Part shown: positions 45,864 through 54,899 of the stretch, piece by piece
Layout of the letters: every line of letters starts with the position of its first letter
How positions within the stretch are numbered: position 1 is the first letter of the stretch
Assembly: GCF_023065955.2 (NCBI RefSeq)
Contig: NW_026622763.1
Span: 86,099,299 to 86,163,298, forward strand
Source: Ursus arctos
Taxonomy: Eukaryota; Chordata; Mammalia; Carnivora; Ursidae
DNA: 64,000 nucleotides
Reading direction: 5' to 3'
Notes under the pieces: generated by a model
Database searches by the model: none
What the model was told of the DNA's origin: nothing
What the model saw: the letters and a program-made list of their open reading frames with translations, nothing else
Made by a program: the position numbers and the translations under genes

Positions 45864-46640
45864 CTCTGCCCCAGTTCCTGGCATAAAGCTCCTAAAACCC
45901 TTATAATTTCCTAAGTGATAAGAGTACTAGGAGCACCTTTTGTTCTGAAATTTGGTATTTGACCATGGGTTCTGCCACAGGGCTCCTAAATCCCTTGGAA
46001 TTACCTGGATGATAGCAGTGTCTTTTGCTTCTATGAGGCAATGTTTGGTGGGCTCCTGGATGGGAGCTGATCACCAGAAAGATCAAGACATGATTAAAAG
46101 CTTGGAATTTTCAGGCTTACTCCCCATTCTCCAGAGAGTGGAGAGAGGCAAGAAATGAAGTTATTAATCCATCATGCCTACATAATGAAGCCTCCATAAA
46201 AATCCTTAAAGTATGGGATTCAAAGAGCTTTCAGGTTGGTAAACATGTGGAGATGCTGGGAGAGTGGTGCACTCAGAGAGAACATGGAAGCCCCTCACCT
46301 CTTCCAGTATACTTTTTCCTATGCATCTCCTCCATCTGGATGTTCATCTCTAGTTTTTCTTTTCTTTTTTCTTTTTTCTTTTTTGTTAAGATTTATTTAT
46401 TTATTTGAGAGAAAGAGAGCAAGAGCAGGAGGGTCAGAGGGAGAGGGAGAGAGAATCTCCAGCAGACCTCGTGTTGAGCGTGGAGCCTGACACAGGGCTT
46501 GATCTCATGACCCTGAGATCATAATCTCAGCCAAAACCAAGAGTCAAATGCTTAACTAATTGCACCACCCAGGCGCTCCCATCTCTAACTTTTATTGTAT
46601 CCATCAAAAAAAAGAAGGATCAAGAGAAGTTTGCTTTCAC
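45863..46640 (+). mobile_element. Probable second LTR element nested in the ERVL relic
   Basis: The run 'gccccagttcctggcataaa', 'taagtgataagagtactagg', 'atttgaccatgggttctgcc', 'cttggaattacctggatgat', 'ataatgaagcctccataaaa', 'gtggagatgctgggagagtg' and 'atgcatctcctccatctgga' follows a common mammalian LTR repeat order. I cannot fix the family name. It is split by the antisense SINE at 46.36 kb. Confidence 0.55.
46345..46593 (-). mobile_element. CAN-SINE (antisense) with TSD
   Basis: T-rich tail with CTTTT units, then 'aagatttatttatttatttg', a purine-rich body, and 'caccacccaggcgctccc', the reverse complement of the SINE head. TSDs are CATCTCTAGTTTTT (46345-46358) and CATCTCTAACTTTT (46580-46593), with two mismatches. 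It interrupts the nested LTR, so it is the younger insertion. Confidence 0.95.
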
Positions 46641-47595
46641 CTAGAGTAGACAATAGTACATATTTATAGTCTTGCTTTAACCCTCTTGCTCTCTATCATA
46701 ATATAGTCCAAAAGAGCCTTGATAATCTTGACATTTTCACAAACATCACACTAACCTATTATTTTGATGGATCTGAAGAACAGAAGAATAAATGACATAA
46801 ATATGTACCACTGATAAGATACATGTGCACTACAGGGTGACAGACAAACCCTAAAATGATTCAAGATCCTGCCATATTGGTGAGGTTTTTAGAAGTTCAT
46901 TACCAGGAAGTTATTTTGGATTTATCTACTCAAAGTTAAAGGATAAGTTCACACATGTTGCTCCTTCTACTACTATATTTTAGATATAGCAAATGCTGTA
47001 TTTGGAACTACTGCCCCTACACATTTATATGGTAATATGGAAGTGGGAATTGGGTCCTAAAAGGCCCAGATGATACAAGTTAACATAAAAAAAGTAGCTC
47101 ATACCTACCCTTCTCCTTTGGCTCACAGATATGAGCCAATAAGGCAGTTCTTAAATCTGATAGGCCAGCTCAATATGTTGAGGCAAATTTACTGCTAATA
47201 CACAACAGCCCAAGTCAGGGATCACCTTGAAAGACCATATAAAAGCAACTGGAAAAGTACACCTGATCATCAACTTCGTGTGGAAAGAACAAAATTCTCA
47301 GACTACTTGGGGATGAAGGAAAGAAGTTCTGGGTAGTCCCACCAGACAAATAATTTGGAACAAGTATTGACCAGGCGACGGGAATCTAGAATAACTGGTA
47401 GAGGACACAAATGACATATTTCAAATTTGGCCTTGGGATTAACTGCAGCAGCAAGGACTACAGTTGTCCCAGTATCTCTTCCATTATAAGTTTGGTTTGT
47501 GCTTTTTTTTAACTGTGACCAAAACTTGAAGGTCCACTGAGAGAGCATAGAGGACTCAATATGTGACACTGTAGATGAACACATTTTATTTCAAA
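46641..47595 (+). other. ERVL internal region, right part
   Basis: Sequence up to the 3' LTR, by position the distal pol or 3' portion of the relic. All frames are broken. The 93-codon minus-strand frame at 47303-47584 is not credible. Confidence 0.45.
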
Positions 47596-48191
47596 CACCT
47601 GTGAGTCTGCATGAGCACACTCTCTGGCTATAGGAGCTTGTTCAACCTACATTCTAGCCAACATAGAAATGTGGGGGAGTTAACATACTTAAGAACAGCC
47701 TTCAATCAATTACAGATAGAATTTGATGAATAGGGGCACCTGGGTGGCTCAGTGGGTTAAATGTCTGCCTTCAGCTCAGGTCATGATCTCTGCATCCTGG
47801 GATAGAGCCCCTTGTAGGTCTCCCTGCTCATGGGGCATCTGCTTCTCCCTCTTCCTCTGCCCCACCCCCAAGCTTATGCTCTCCCTTCCTCTCTCTCTCT
47901 CTCAAATAAAGTCTTTAAAAAAAAAAAAAGAATTTGATGAATAAATACCCTGGCTTCCTCACCCCTCAGATATCACAATTCTGAGGCATGTTCTATGCTG
48001 TCTTCCAGAGTTCCACATTAAGATTGAGCTCCAATGTTCAAAGAGGTAACCTGGTCATTAATGCATTCTGTACTGAGTTTCTTACCTTCCCAATCTTTCT
48101 TGTCCACTCTTTTCTGATCATGTTCCAAATAAGCTACTTTCACTCAAACTTATGCCTCAGGATCTTTTACTAAAGAATCCTGCCAAAGACA
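47596..48191 (+). repeat. 3' LTR of the ERVL relic (MLT2-like), split by a SINE
   Basis: It repeats the 5' LTR order: 'aacagccttcaatcaattac', 'ataaataccctggcttcctc', 'gaggcatgttctatgctgtc', 'gtaacctggtcattaatgca', 'ttctgtactgagtttcttac' and 'cactcaaacttatgcctcag'. It ends near 'ctgccaaagaca'. A CAN-SINE sits inside it at 47733-47928. Divergence from the 5' LTR is high, so the provirus is old. Confidence 0.78.
47718..47943 (+). mobile_element. CAN-SINE with perfect 15-bp TSD, inside the 3' LTR
   Basis: Head 'ggggcacctgggtggctcag', box B-like 'tgggatagagccccttg', CT-rich body, and a 'caaataaagtctttaaa' tail. The flanking AGAATTTGATGAATA is perfect at 47718-47732 and 47929-47943. The element spans about 47733-47928. 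Confidence 0.97.
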
Positions 48192-48439
48192 ATGTGAACT
48201 TTATTTCAGATCCTAAGATATTTCCTGCTGTTTCCTCTTCTGGTACATTGTCCCCAGCCTATGAACCTCTACCTCCCAGGTTCTCCTAGCTAAGTTTTGT
48301 CTTTCTAGTTTTACATAAAGAGTATTCCCTTAGGAAGGGTGACTCTAATCCCAGAACAAATTAGATTCCAGAAATATATGTTCTCATAGTTTTCCATATG
48401 TCCCTTACCATAGTTACCAGACTTGTCTATTTTCCAATT

Positions 48440-48552
48440 AATTGTTAAGTGTGAAGAAGACAGGGATGATGTTTTTTTCTTAACAAATCCCAAATGTCTA
48501 GCACAGAGCTAGTATATAGTAGTCACTCAATAAATATTTGTTGAATGAAGCC
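48440..48552 (+). mobile_element. LINE-2 terminal fragment (sense)
   Basis: 'aaatgtctagcacagagcta' and 'gtcactcaataaatatttgt' followed by 'tgaatgaag' form the L2 3' terminus. Confidence 0.75.
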
Positions 48553-48559
48553 ACTTATA

Positions 48560-49035
48560 AAACTAAATTTATTACAATGGCTTCCCTCAGTATAAGTCCT
48601 CTCCGATCTCATCTCCAGCTATTTCCCTAGATGCACCTTTCACTCCAGGAAATTAAACTACTTACAGTTCCCTACACATACTTAGCCATACTGCCAACTT
48701 GTGCCCATTGTTTCGTCTGCTATTATAGTATGTCTTTCATCTCTACCTAGCTTATTTCTACCCATCCTACAAGTCTTAGGTAAAGTGTAACCATCTAAGG
48801 AAATCTCCCCCTAATACCCCAGTAATATCTATAGTTCTCTCTCTACTCCTAAAGAAACTTAAGCATAATTCTATTATAATTCTTCAATATACTGTAATCA
48901 TTTTAAACTTATTTTTCTCCCCCCAAACCCATAAATTGCCCAAGAAATTAATCTTTGAGTGTTTTATTTTTATATAGTGCCAAGCACAGTACCTGGGAAA
49001 AAAAGTAAATGCTCAACAAATATTTTCTAGCTGAA
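48560..49035 (+). mobile_element. LINE-2 3' region (sense)
   Basis: 'gtcctctccgatctcatctc', 'cccatcctacaagtcttagg', 'tagtgccaagcacagtacct' and 'aatgctcaacaaatattttc' appear in L2 order. It follows another L2 terminus directly, so two L2 copies sit in tandem. Confidence 0.8.
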
Positions 49036-49349
49036 GATGAACATGAAGTATCATTAAGAACTAGGGATATTTAGCCTAGAAAGAAGTCTTAAGGAAAGCA
49101 GGACATCTGTTCCCAAGTGCATAAGGGCTATCTAAAGAAGGAAGTTAGCATCACAACCGAGGAGCTTTTCTCAGTGTTTTATAGCTAATTGCTTTCTGAG
49201 TTTGCAGAATAAATACTGGCAATGTTAAAAAAAAAAAAAAAAGGCTTCTTGGTTGCAACAACTGCTGATGTGTAGAGTTCCTTGTTAACAATTACTAAAT
49301 ACTGCTGTTGGTGGTTGTTAACAGTTTGAGGTGTATCTGTACTTGTTAA

Positions 49350-49585
49350 TAGCAAAAGGCTTGGAATCTGCCTGGGTTCAAATACCAAGTCAGCCTCTTA
49401 TTGGTGGTATGACCTCGGGCAATTCAGTGCCTCAGTTTCCAGATCTGTAAAATGGGGATAATAAAAGTACCTACTTCCCAGTGTGGCTGTGAGGGTTAAA
49501 TGTGAATGATCATATGTGAAACACTCAAAATAATATGTGCTACGTAGATGTTTGCCATAGTAAAAATAATTATTTTTATTAAATC
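49350..49585 (+). mobile_element. MIR (sense), near full length
   Basis: 'ctgcctgggttcaaatacca', 'gtatgacctcgggcaattca', 'gtgcctcagtttccagatct', 'gtaaaatggggataataaaa' and 'gtggctgtgagggttaaatg' are in MIR order. It is one of the best-preserved MIRs here. A poly(A) run at 49226-49242 precedes it. Confidence 0.92.
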
Positions 49586-49589
49586 TACT

Positions 49590-51100
49590 AGCCCAAAGCA
49601 GGCCAATGAGTGTTAAGTGTTAGAAAGCACATTTTGATTCCATCTAAAAATGATTTTCTGACAATTTAAGTTTTCCAACAGTACGATTAACTGTCTTACA
49701 ATAGTAAACACCATACCACTAGAAATTAAACCATCCAGCCAAGCTGCAGCTACCTATTCTGGAATGCAGGAGAGATTATTTTTTAATACTAAGATATTCT
49801 GATTCCATGGATTCCCCAGCACCACATTATGACACCAAATGCCAATTTGTACATAAAGTCTTTATTAGGAACCTCAAATCCCTTATATTTTTAAACTTTC
49901 TTCCCCCTTGCAAAGGTAGAAAACTAAATATTGATCCAAGGAGGCAAAAAAGTACATCATCATTAACTCTTTCTGAAGTATCTCTTCCAGCTAGATAATA
50001 GCCATAACTAATCAGCTGAAAATGATACCACTGAAGTCTGGCTAGAACCATAGGGATTAGAATGTAAGTACCAACTTTCTCTCTGCCAACATTATTCTTT
50101 AGCTGACACCTTTCTTGGGTTTCATGGTCTCAATAACACATATGAGAGGATCATAATATTGCTACTCAGTTTACCACATTCATAGGTAGGGGGATCCTGG
50201 AGAAAAAGCAGCTTGAAAAACATGAAAAAGCATGAGAAAAGTTCTAAATTCTCATTTACTTTGCAAGAACCTGCATGCCCCCAAAAGAAAAATTAAACAA
50301 CAATTCACAAAGGCCTGCTCTGAGGTGTGGTCTAGAAACAAGCACTATTTTCCCCCCAATTCTCCATATTATCTAGTACCCCCTGGCCCACTCCCCAGAA
50401 TATGTATCTAGCCACGGACACATAGGAACTGTATATAGAAACAGACTTCTATTTCTTTCCTGCCAAAGCCATTATAGGAGATTGTGTTCCTTGTTTCATT
50501 TTTGTTCCTTCTAGCAGTATTTTGGGTTGTATAAATCCAAGATTTAGAAAAAGAAATTGATACAGAGATTGAATTGAATCACTCAAGCAGAAGGGTCACA
50601 TTGAAAGTTCTCTAATGACATTAGTGCAAGAACTGGAACTCAACAATGATGTTTCTAAAAAAATTTGTAGGTCTGATTGCATTTTTCTTGACAATTCTTT
50701 AAATGCAAACCATATAGAAAACTAAAACCTCAATTAGCACAGAATTGTTCTCTCCTGAAAGCATGGAGGCACGCTGTAGTTCTAAAAGGACAACTTTTTA
50801 AAATTGTCACCATATTCTTCTCCCTTCTAATTAAAATTTGCTCCTTAGAAAACACTATTTGGAGTTTTCTTTTGGAATTCTTAAGTGACATTATTTATAA
50901 GGTGGCTTTACTATAATAGCCCATTTCTGGTCTTACAGTCTGTCCATTGTAGCATTCTTGTCATTTGTGTGTGTATTAAAGGCTGAATATGCCCTTCTAA
51001 AAGGTACACCAACTGACTCAGAGCAATTACACATGAAAACTCCAAAACTCTCTTTGCCAGGTAGACTTTTCAATTGCTTTTTCTCTTTCTTTTCTATGAA
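49590..51100. other. Unassigned sequence
   Basis: No named repeat is recognised with confidence. Short overlapping frames occur at 49807-50051 on both strands and are not gene-like. Confidence 0.4.
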
Positions 51101-51198
51101 GAATGAAAGGAAAGAAAGATGGAAGGAAGAAGGGAAGGAAGGAGGGGAGGAAGAAGGGAAGGAAGGAGGGGAGGAAGGAAGGGAAAGAAAGGAAGGAT
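51100..51198. repeat. Purine (GGAA)n tract with a 24-bp tandem duplication
   Basis: A nearly pure G/A tract. A 24-bp unit starting GGAAGAAGGG is perfectly duplicated at 51125-51148 and 51149-51172. The 88-codon frame at 50958-51224 reads through it and is low-complexity at its C-terminus. Confidence 0.93.
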
Positions 51199-51680
51199 AC
51201 TATTTGCTATTTGTAGCTAAGTAAACAAAGGATAAAATAATCATAGTTGACAGAAATGTCCTTCATATTAAGTTATTAAAATACATACATTAGTTCAATG
51301 ACCATACAAGTATCATTTTCCTAGTTCTAATCTTCTGAGTTTATTTTATAATCTTGAGTAAATATCTTCCTCTCAACCCTTTCTCAAATCCCTCACTTTC
51401 TATACCATATAAAAATAAAAGAGTAATGGAAGTCTTCGCTTATGGACTGTTTTGAGAATTCCAAATTAAGGCCACAAGTAGACACGTTCTCAAACTTTAG
51501 TCTTTGCACCAGGAACGTTTGCCCTGGTGAGCCCCACCATCTGGGGCATGTATGTCAGCTTCTCTCCGGCTCATTGTCCTAATTATCCATTATCTCTTGT
51601 ATTCCATTAAATATTCCAGAGAAACAGGTATTAAAAGTATGGGAGGATTGGCCTGTCTCAGATAGCAATCCACAGTTCAA
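51199..51680. other. Unassigned sequence
   Basis: Nothing recognisable. Confidence 0.4.
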
Positions 51681-51681
51681 T

Positions 51682-51732
51682 GTTGTGTGTGTGCGTGCAT
51701 GTGTGTGCGTGCGTGTGTGTGTGTGTGTGTGT
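51682..51732. repeat. Imperfect (TG)n microsatellite
   Basis: TG run with several GC interruptions in its left half and a purer right half. Confidence 0.95.
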
Positions 51733-52002
51733 TTAAACAATGTAGCATCTGCAAGAAATTTTGATACCTGAATAAGAATTCAAAGAATCCCAGTAGTTTG
51801 GGGTCAGTGTCTACATTATGAAGACAGTATTTACACTAATCCTATCTCCCCAAAAAACCTCAAAAATCAAGAACTCGCCCTATTTCTGAGTTAGTTATCT
51901 GATGTGTCTATTACACTGGGCTAAATTGGGATTCCTTTCTCCACAATCTGTTTTCATATAGAGGACAGAACTCTTTCTTTCATCTCTTCATTCCCTTGTA
52001 TG
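51733..52002. other. Unassigned sequence
   Basis: Nothing recognisable. Confidence 0.4.
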
Positions 52003-52004
52003 TC

Positions 52005-52600
52005 TTATGTGGTAGACGGTTAATGGTCTCAAATCTCTCCTATCCTAATAAGCATACCTCTTTGTTATATGCCTTTACTGCTTTTCCCATGCAGAGGTGG
52101 AGTTTCTCTTCCTACTCCTGTGAATATGGGCTTGCCTGTGACTTACTTTCATAGAGGATGCCAGAAGTGATATGCGAATTTAAGTGTTTAGATCTCAAGA
52201 GGCCTGCAGCTTCTGCCTTTGCCCTCTTGGAATATTGCCCTAAAACTTCCAGGTAAGGGGGGCGCCTGGGTAGCGCAGTCCTTAAGCGTCTGCCTTAGGC
52301 TCGGCTCAGGGCGTGATCCCCGCGTTCCGGGATCCAGTCCCACATCGGGCTCCTCCGCTATGAGCCTGCTTCTTCCTCTCTCACTCCCCCTGCTTGTGTT
52401 CCCTCTCTCGCTGACTGTCTCTCTGTCACATAAATAAATAAAATCTTAAAAAAAAAAAAAAAACTTCCAGGTAAGGAAGCCAACCTAGTCTATTAAAGAA
52501 ACAGAGATTCCAGCTGAATCTTCAGCAGAATGCAGCCCTGTGAATGACCCAAGGCATCTTTTTCCCACCTTCTAAAGGTCATGGTGTGTTCAAGGAGGAA
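52005..52600 (+). mobile_element. MLT1-type LTR, split by a young SINE
   Basis: Begins 'tgtggtagacggttaatggt' and continues 'gaatatgggcttgcctgtga', 'cttactttcatagaggatgc', 'cagaagtgatatgcgaattt' and, after the SINE, 'gcagaatgcagccctgtgaa'. This fits the ERVL-MaLR (MLT1) LTR layout. It is diverged and the right edge is uncertain. Confidence 0.65.
52242..52476 (+). mobile_element. CAN-SINE (arctoid-type body), youngest-looking, 17-bp TSD
   Basis: Head 'ggcgcctgggtagcgcagtc', several CpGs still intact ('gatccccgcgttccgggatc'), body 'cccctgcttgtgttccctct', and an AATAAATAAAATCTT plus A17 tail. The TSD AAAACTTCCAGGTAAGG is perfect at 52242-52258 and 52460-52476. Retained CpGs, a long homogeneous tail and perfect TSDs suggest a recent insertion. 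The 72-codon frame over it is not a gene. Confidence 0.97.
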
Positions 52601-52734
52601 GGGCTGAAGTATTTAGTGATGATTTTGTGACTTGTTTATTCTGTCTACCTAGAAACTGCCTCAGAACAAAAAAGGCAAGGATTTCGTAAGCATTTAAGTG
52701 CTGTTTTGTTATAGCTGACTCGAAAAAGGAAGAT

Positions 52735-52905
52735 AACGATGTGGTCTAGTGGTTTCCACATGTATTTGAATGTCAGCAACTCCAAGTTGTAATCTCATCC
52801 AACTGTCTTTCTGGCTGACTCCGATTACTTACAAAAAATTACCTAACTTCTGTCTCATTTTTCCTACCTATAAAATGGAAGAAATTGTTCTTACTGCACA
52901 GAAAG
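52735..52905 (+). mobile_element. MIR (sense)
   Basis: 'gtggtctagtggtttccaca', 'caagttgtaatctcatccaa' and 'cctacctataaaatggaaga' are in MIR order, diverged. Confidence 0.65.
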
Positions 52906-54675
52906 AATTTTTTCGAAAGTAATTTATAGAAATTTATAAAAGTTTATTTATAAACACCCTGGAAGTACATACTCAACGATGATTCTCAATACACACACAT
53001 GGCCATGCACACGTACATTTCTTCGATCCCCACATTTCTTTTAATTTGTTAAATATCTTAGGGAAAAAATTAAGATGGGAGCAGTGAGGTTTATGATTTT
53101 TTCACCCTCATTTTACAGCACCTCACTCCCAGTTCAGCAGCATGGAGAATCTTTCATTTGTTGTTAGCTCCTGTGCTGGGCAGTGATTCAAATTCCCGAG
53201 GTTAGTGGCAGCATCTCAGAGAGATTCTCAGATTTTCTTTTAATTAGCTCCCTCTCTGCCTCAGGCAACAAGTTCAGGGAATCAATAGGTTAGACTGAGT
53301 ACAGACTTTGTAGGTATCAGGAGCTACGGTGTGTTGGGACTTGTCAGACCCCGGATTCAGGTTTCAGGAGGTAAGCATCCCTGGTCCAAGAACACTGAGA
53401 AAGAGACTTCAAACAGAAGCAGTTTGAAATCACTGCCTGCCCATGATTCCCAGGCAGGGACTGCCATTACTTTCAACCACACTTGGCCTTGTACAAGTCA
53501 CCCAAGCTCCGGGGCTTGCCCTAGAGGCCTGAAGACCTAGGCTGACACTGGCCAAGAGTTAATGTCACACTTGAGAGAAGCTGAAAGCATGAATTCAACT
53601 GAGGTTTCTAACTCCGCACACTCTCTGTTCCCCCAGTCTTATCTCTCCTGTCATAAGGCTTTCTCCATACCCAGAAGATATTTTGAGTAACACTGGCTAT
53701 ATTCTTACTCTGTTTAAATTCTTAATTTACAGTATGACTATTCGTCACATATTATAAACATGAGCTGCACAGAGGCAGACAACAGCTTTGCTAAGTGAGG
53801 CACAGTGGATTTGTTTCTAGGGTTCAAACCTCGATTGAACAGTTCCTGTTGCTTTAGGTGTTGCAATAATTGTTCTGGCACAAACTATACAAAGTCAAGG
53901 GCAAAACATTTGGGATTCTTTGTCAGCATTCATTATTTATGCTGGAAATGGAACTCCAAAATTCCTTTCAAAAAAAAAATCAGATTAAGTGACATGAAAA
54001 AAATAAAAAAGACAAAGCCTTAGTAATAAATCAGTCAGTAGCCAGTATTAAGTGACAGTAAATACCATTAGGACTTGTTCTGTTTGAAACTGTAAGCAGT
54101 ATGATCCTGAGTGTTTGTCTAAAAGAATCACAAGGTATCTGAAAAGTCGAGAAACAGGTTAACTCATTTGTAAATTGTATGTTAGGCACATTAAAAAAAA
54201 ATGCTCAAAATATTTAAGGGTGCAATTCCTCTAAATTTCAAGCAATAGTTTAATTTTTAATCCGGAAAATTACAATGAATATACACCCGAATGTCCAAAA
54301 TGTCTGGAAATACAGGGAAAGTACTGTACTTACTGGTTTGTTTCTGTTTGCTTCTTTCTTTTTGTTTTCCTTTTAGATTAACACTTGAACTCACTGCTTT
54401 AAATTTCAAAACGCTTCACTTGAAAATGTGTCTGGAGGTTGAATAAAAACATACTGAATCTATTATTTGAAAATGTGACCAACATACTGTGTAACAATGA
54501 ACTTTTTCAGATTCCCTGTATAATGATAAAAGATCCAGTGTTGCTCATGCCAAAAAAACAAAAGAAAGGGCTTAAATAGAATCAATTGATTAATTTAAGA
54601 AAGCTGGAGTAAGCTGAGTGTGTGGAGAGATAAGCAGGTGAGACTGTAAGAGATAAAGGAGAATCAAGACGGTGA
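52906..54675. other. Unassigned sequence
   Basis: No named repeat or gene. The plus-strand frames of 69 and 72 codons carry no recognisable motif. Confidence 0.4.
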
Positions 54676-54677
54676 AA

Positions 54678-54823
54678 AGTTACCATATGGAGGAATCCCC
54701 TGCTGGCTTAGTCAGTAGAGCACAGGATTTTTTATCTCAGGGTTGTGAGTTCGAGTCCCACATTGGGTGTAGAGGTTACTTAAAAATAGAATCTTAAAAA
54801 AAAAAAAAAGGTAATGTATGGAG
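54678..54823 (+). mobile_element. Short tRNA-Lys-like SINE without CT-rich body
   Basis: The sequence 'ctggcttagtcagtagagca', then 'tatctcagggttgtgagttc' and 'gagtcccacattgggtgtag' closely follows a tRNA-Lys gene (D-arm, anticodon arm and T-arm order). It ends with 'aggttacttaaaaatagaat', 'ctt' and poly(A). It lacks the CT-rich middle of the other SINEs. Imperfect flanks of the type TACCATATGGAG / TAATGTATGGAG are probable TSDs. It is not a functional tRNA because the acceptor stem does not pair and it is fused to a SINE tail. Confidence 0.88.
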
Positions 54824-54849
54824 CCTGAGGGATAAATCTGGGGACAGGG

Positions 54850-54895
54850 ATTCTGTTCATTCTTTTTTTTGGGGGGGGGGTATTCTGTTCATTCT
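54850..54895. repeat. T8-G10 block between 14-bp direct repeats
   Basis: ATTCTGTTCATTCT at 54850-54863 and again at 54882-54895 flanks a run of T followed by ten G and one T. Read on the minus strand this is C10 then A-run between direct repeats, the layout of a tiny retro-insertion. A replication-slippage origin is also possible. Confidence 0.85.
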
Positions 54896-54899
54896 ATGG

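Larger units (their letters stand above)
43140..48191 (+). mobile_element. Degraded ERVL-type endogenous retrovirus with MLT2-like LTRs
   Basis: Two related, diverged LTR-like segments in the same orientation bound about 4.1 kb of internal sequence, indicating an old provirus rather than a solo LTR. The internal part is shorter than a complete ERVL interior and is interrupted by a SINE, a SINE-tail fragment, a (TG)n tract and probably a second LTR. I see no intact gag, pol or dUTPase reading frame; the longest internal frame is 121 codons and is antisense. It is an inactive relic in the host genome. Confidence 0.75.

Noticed and set aside
54698..54775. Possible tRNA-Lys gene
   Set aside because: The D- and T-arm words are tRNA-like, but the ends do not pair as an acceptor stem and the sequence continues into a SINE tail with poly(A). 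It is a SINE head.
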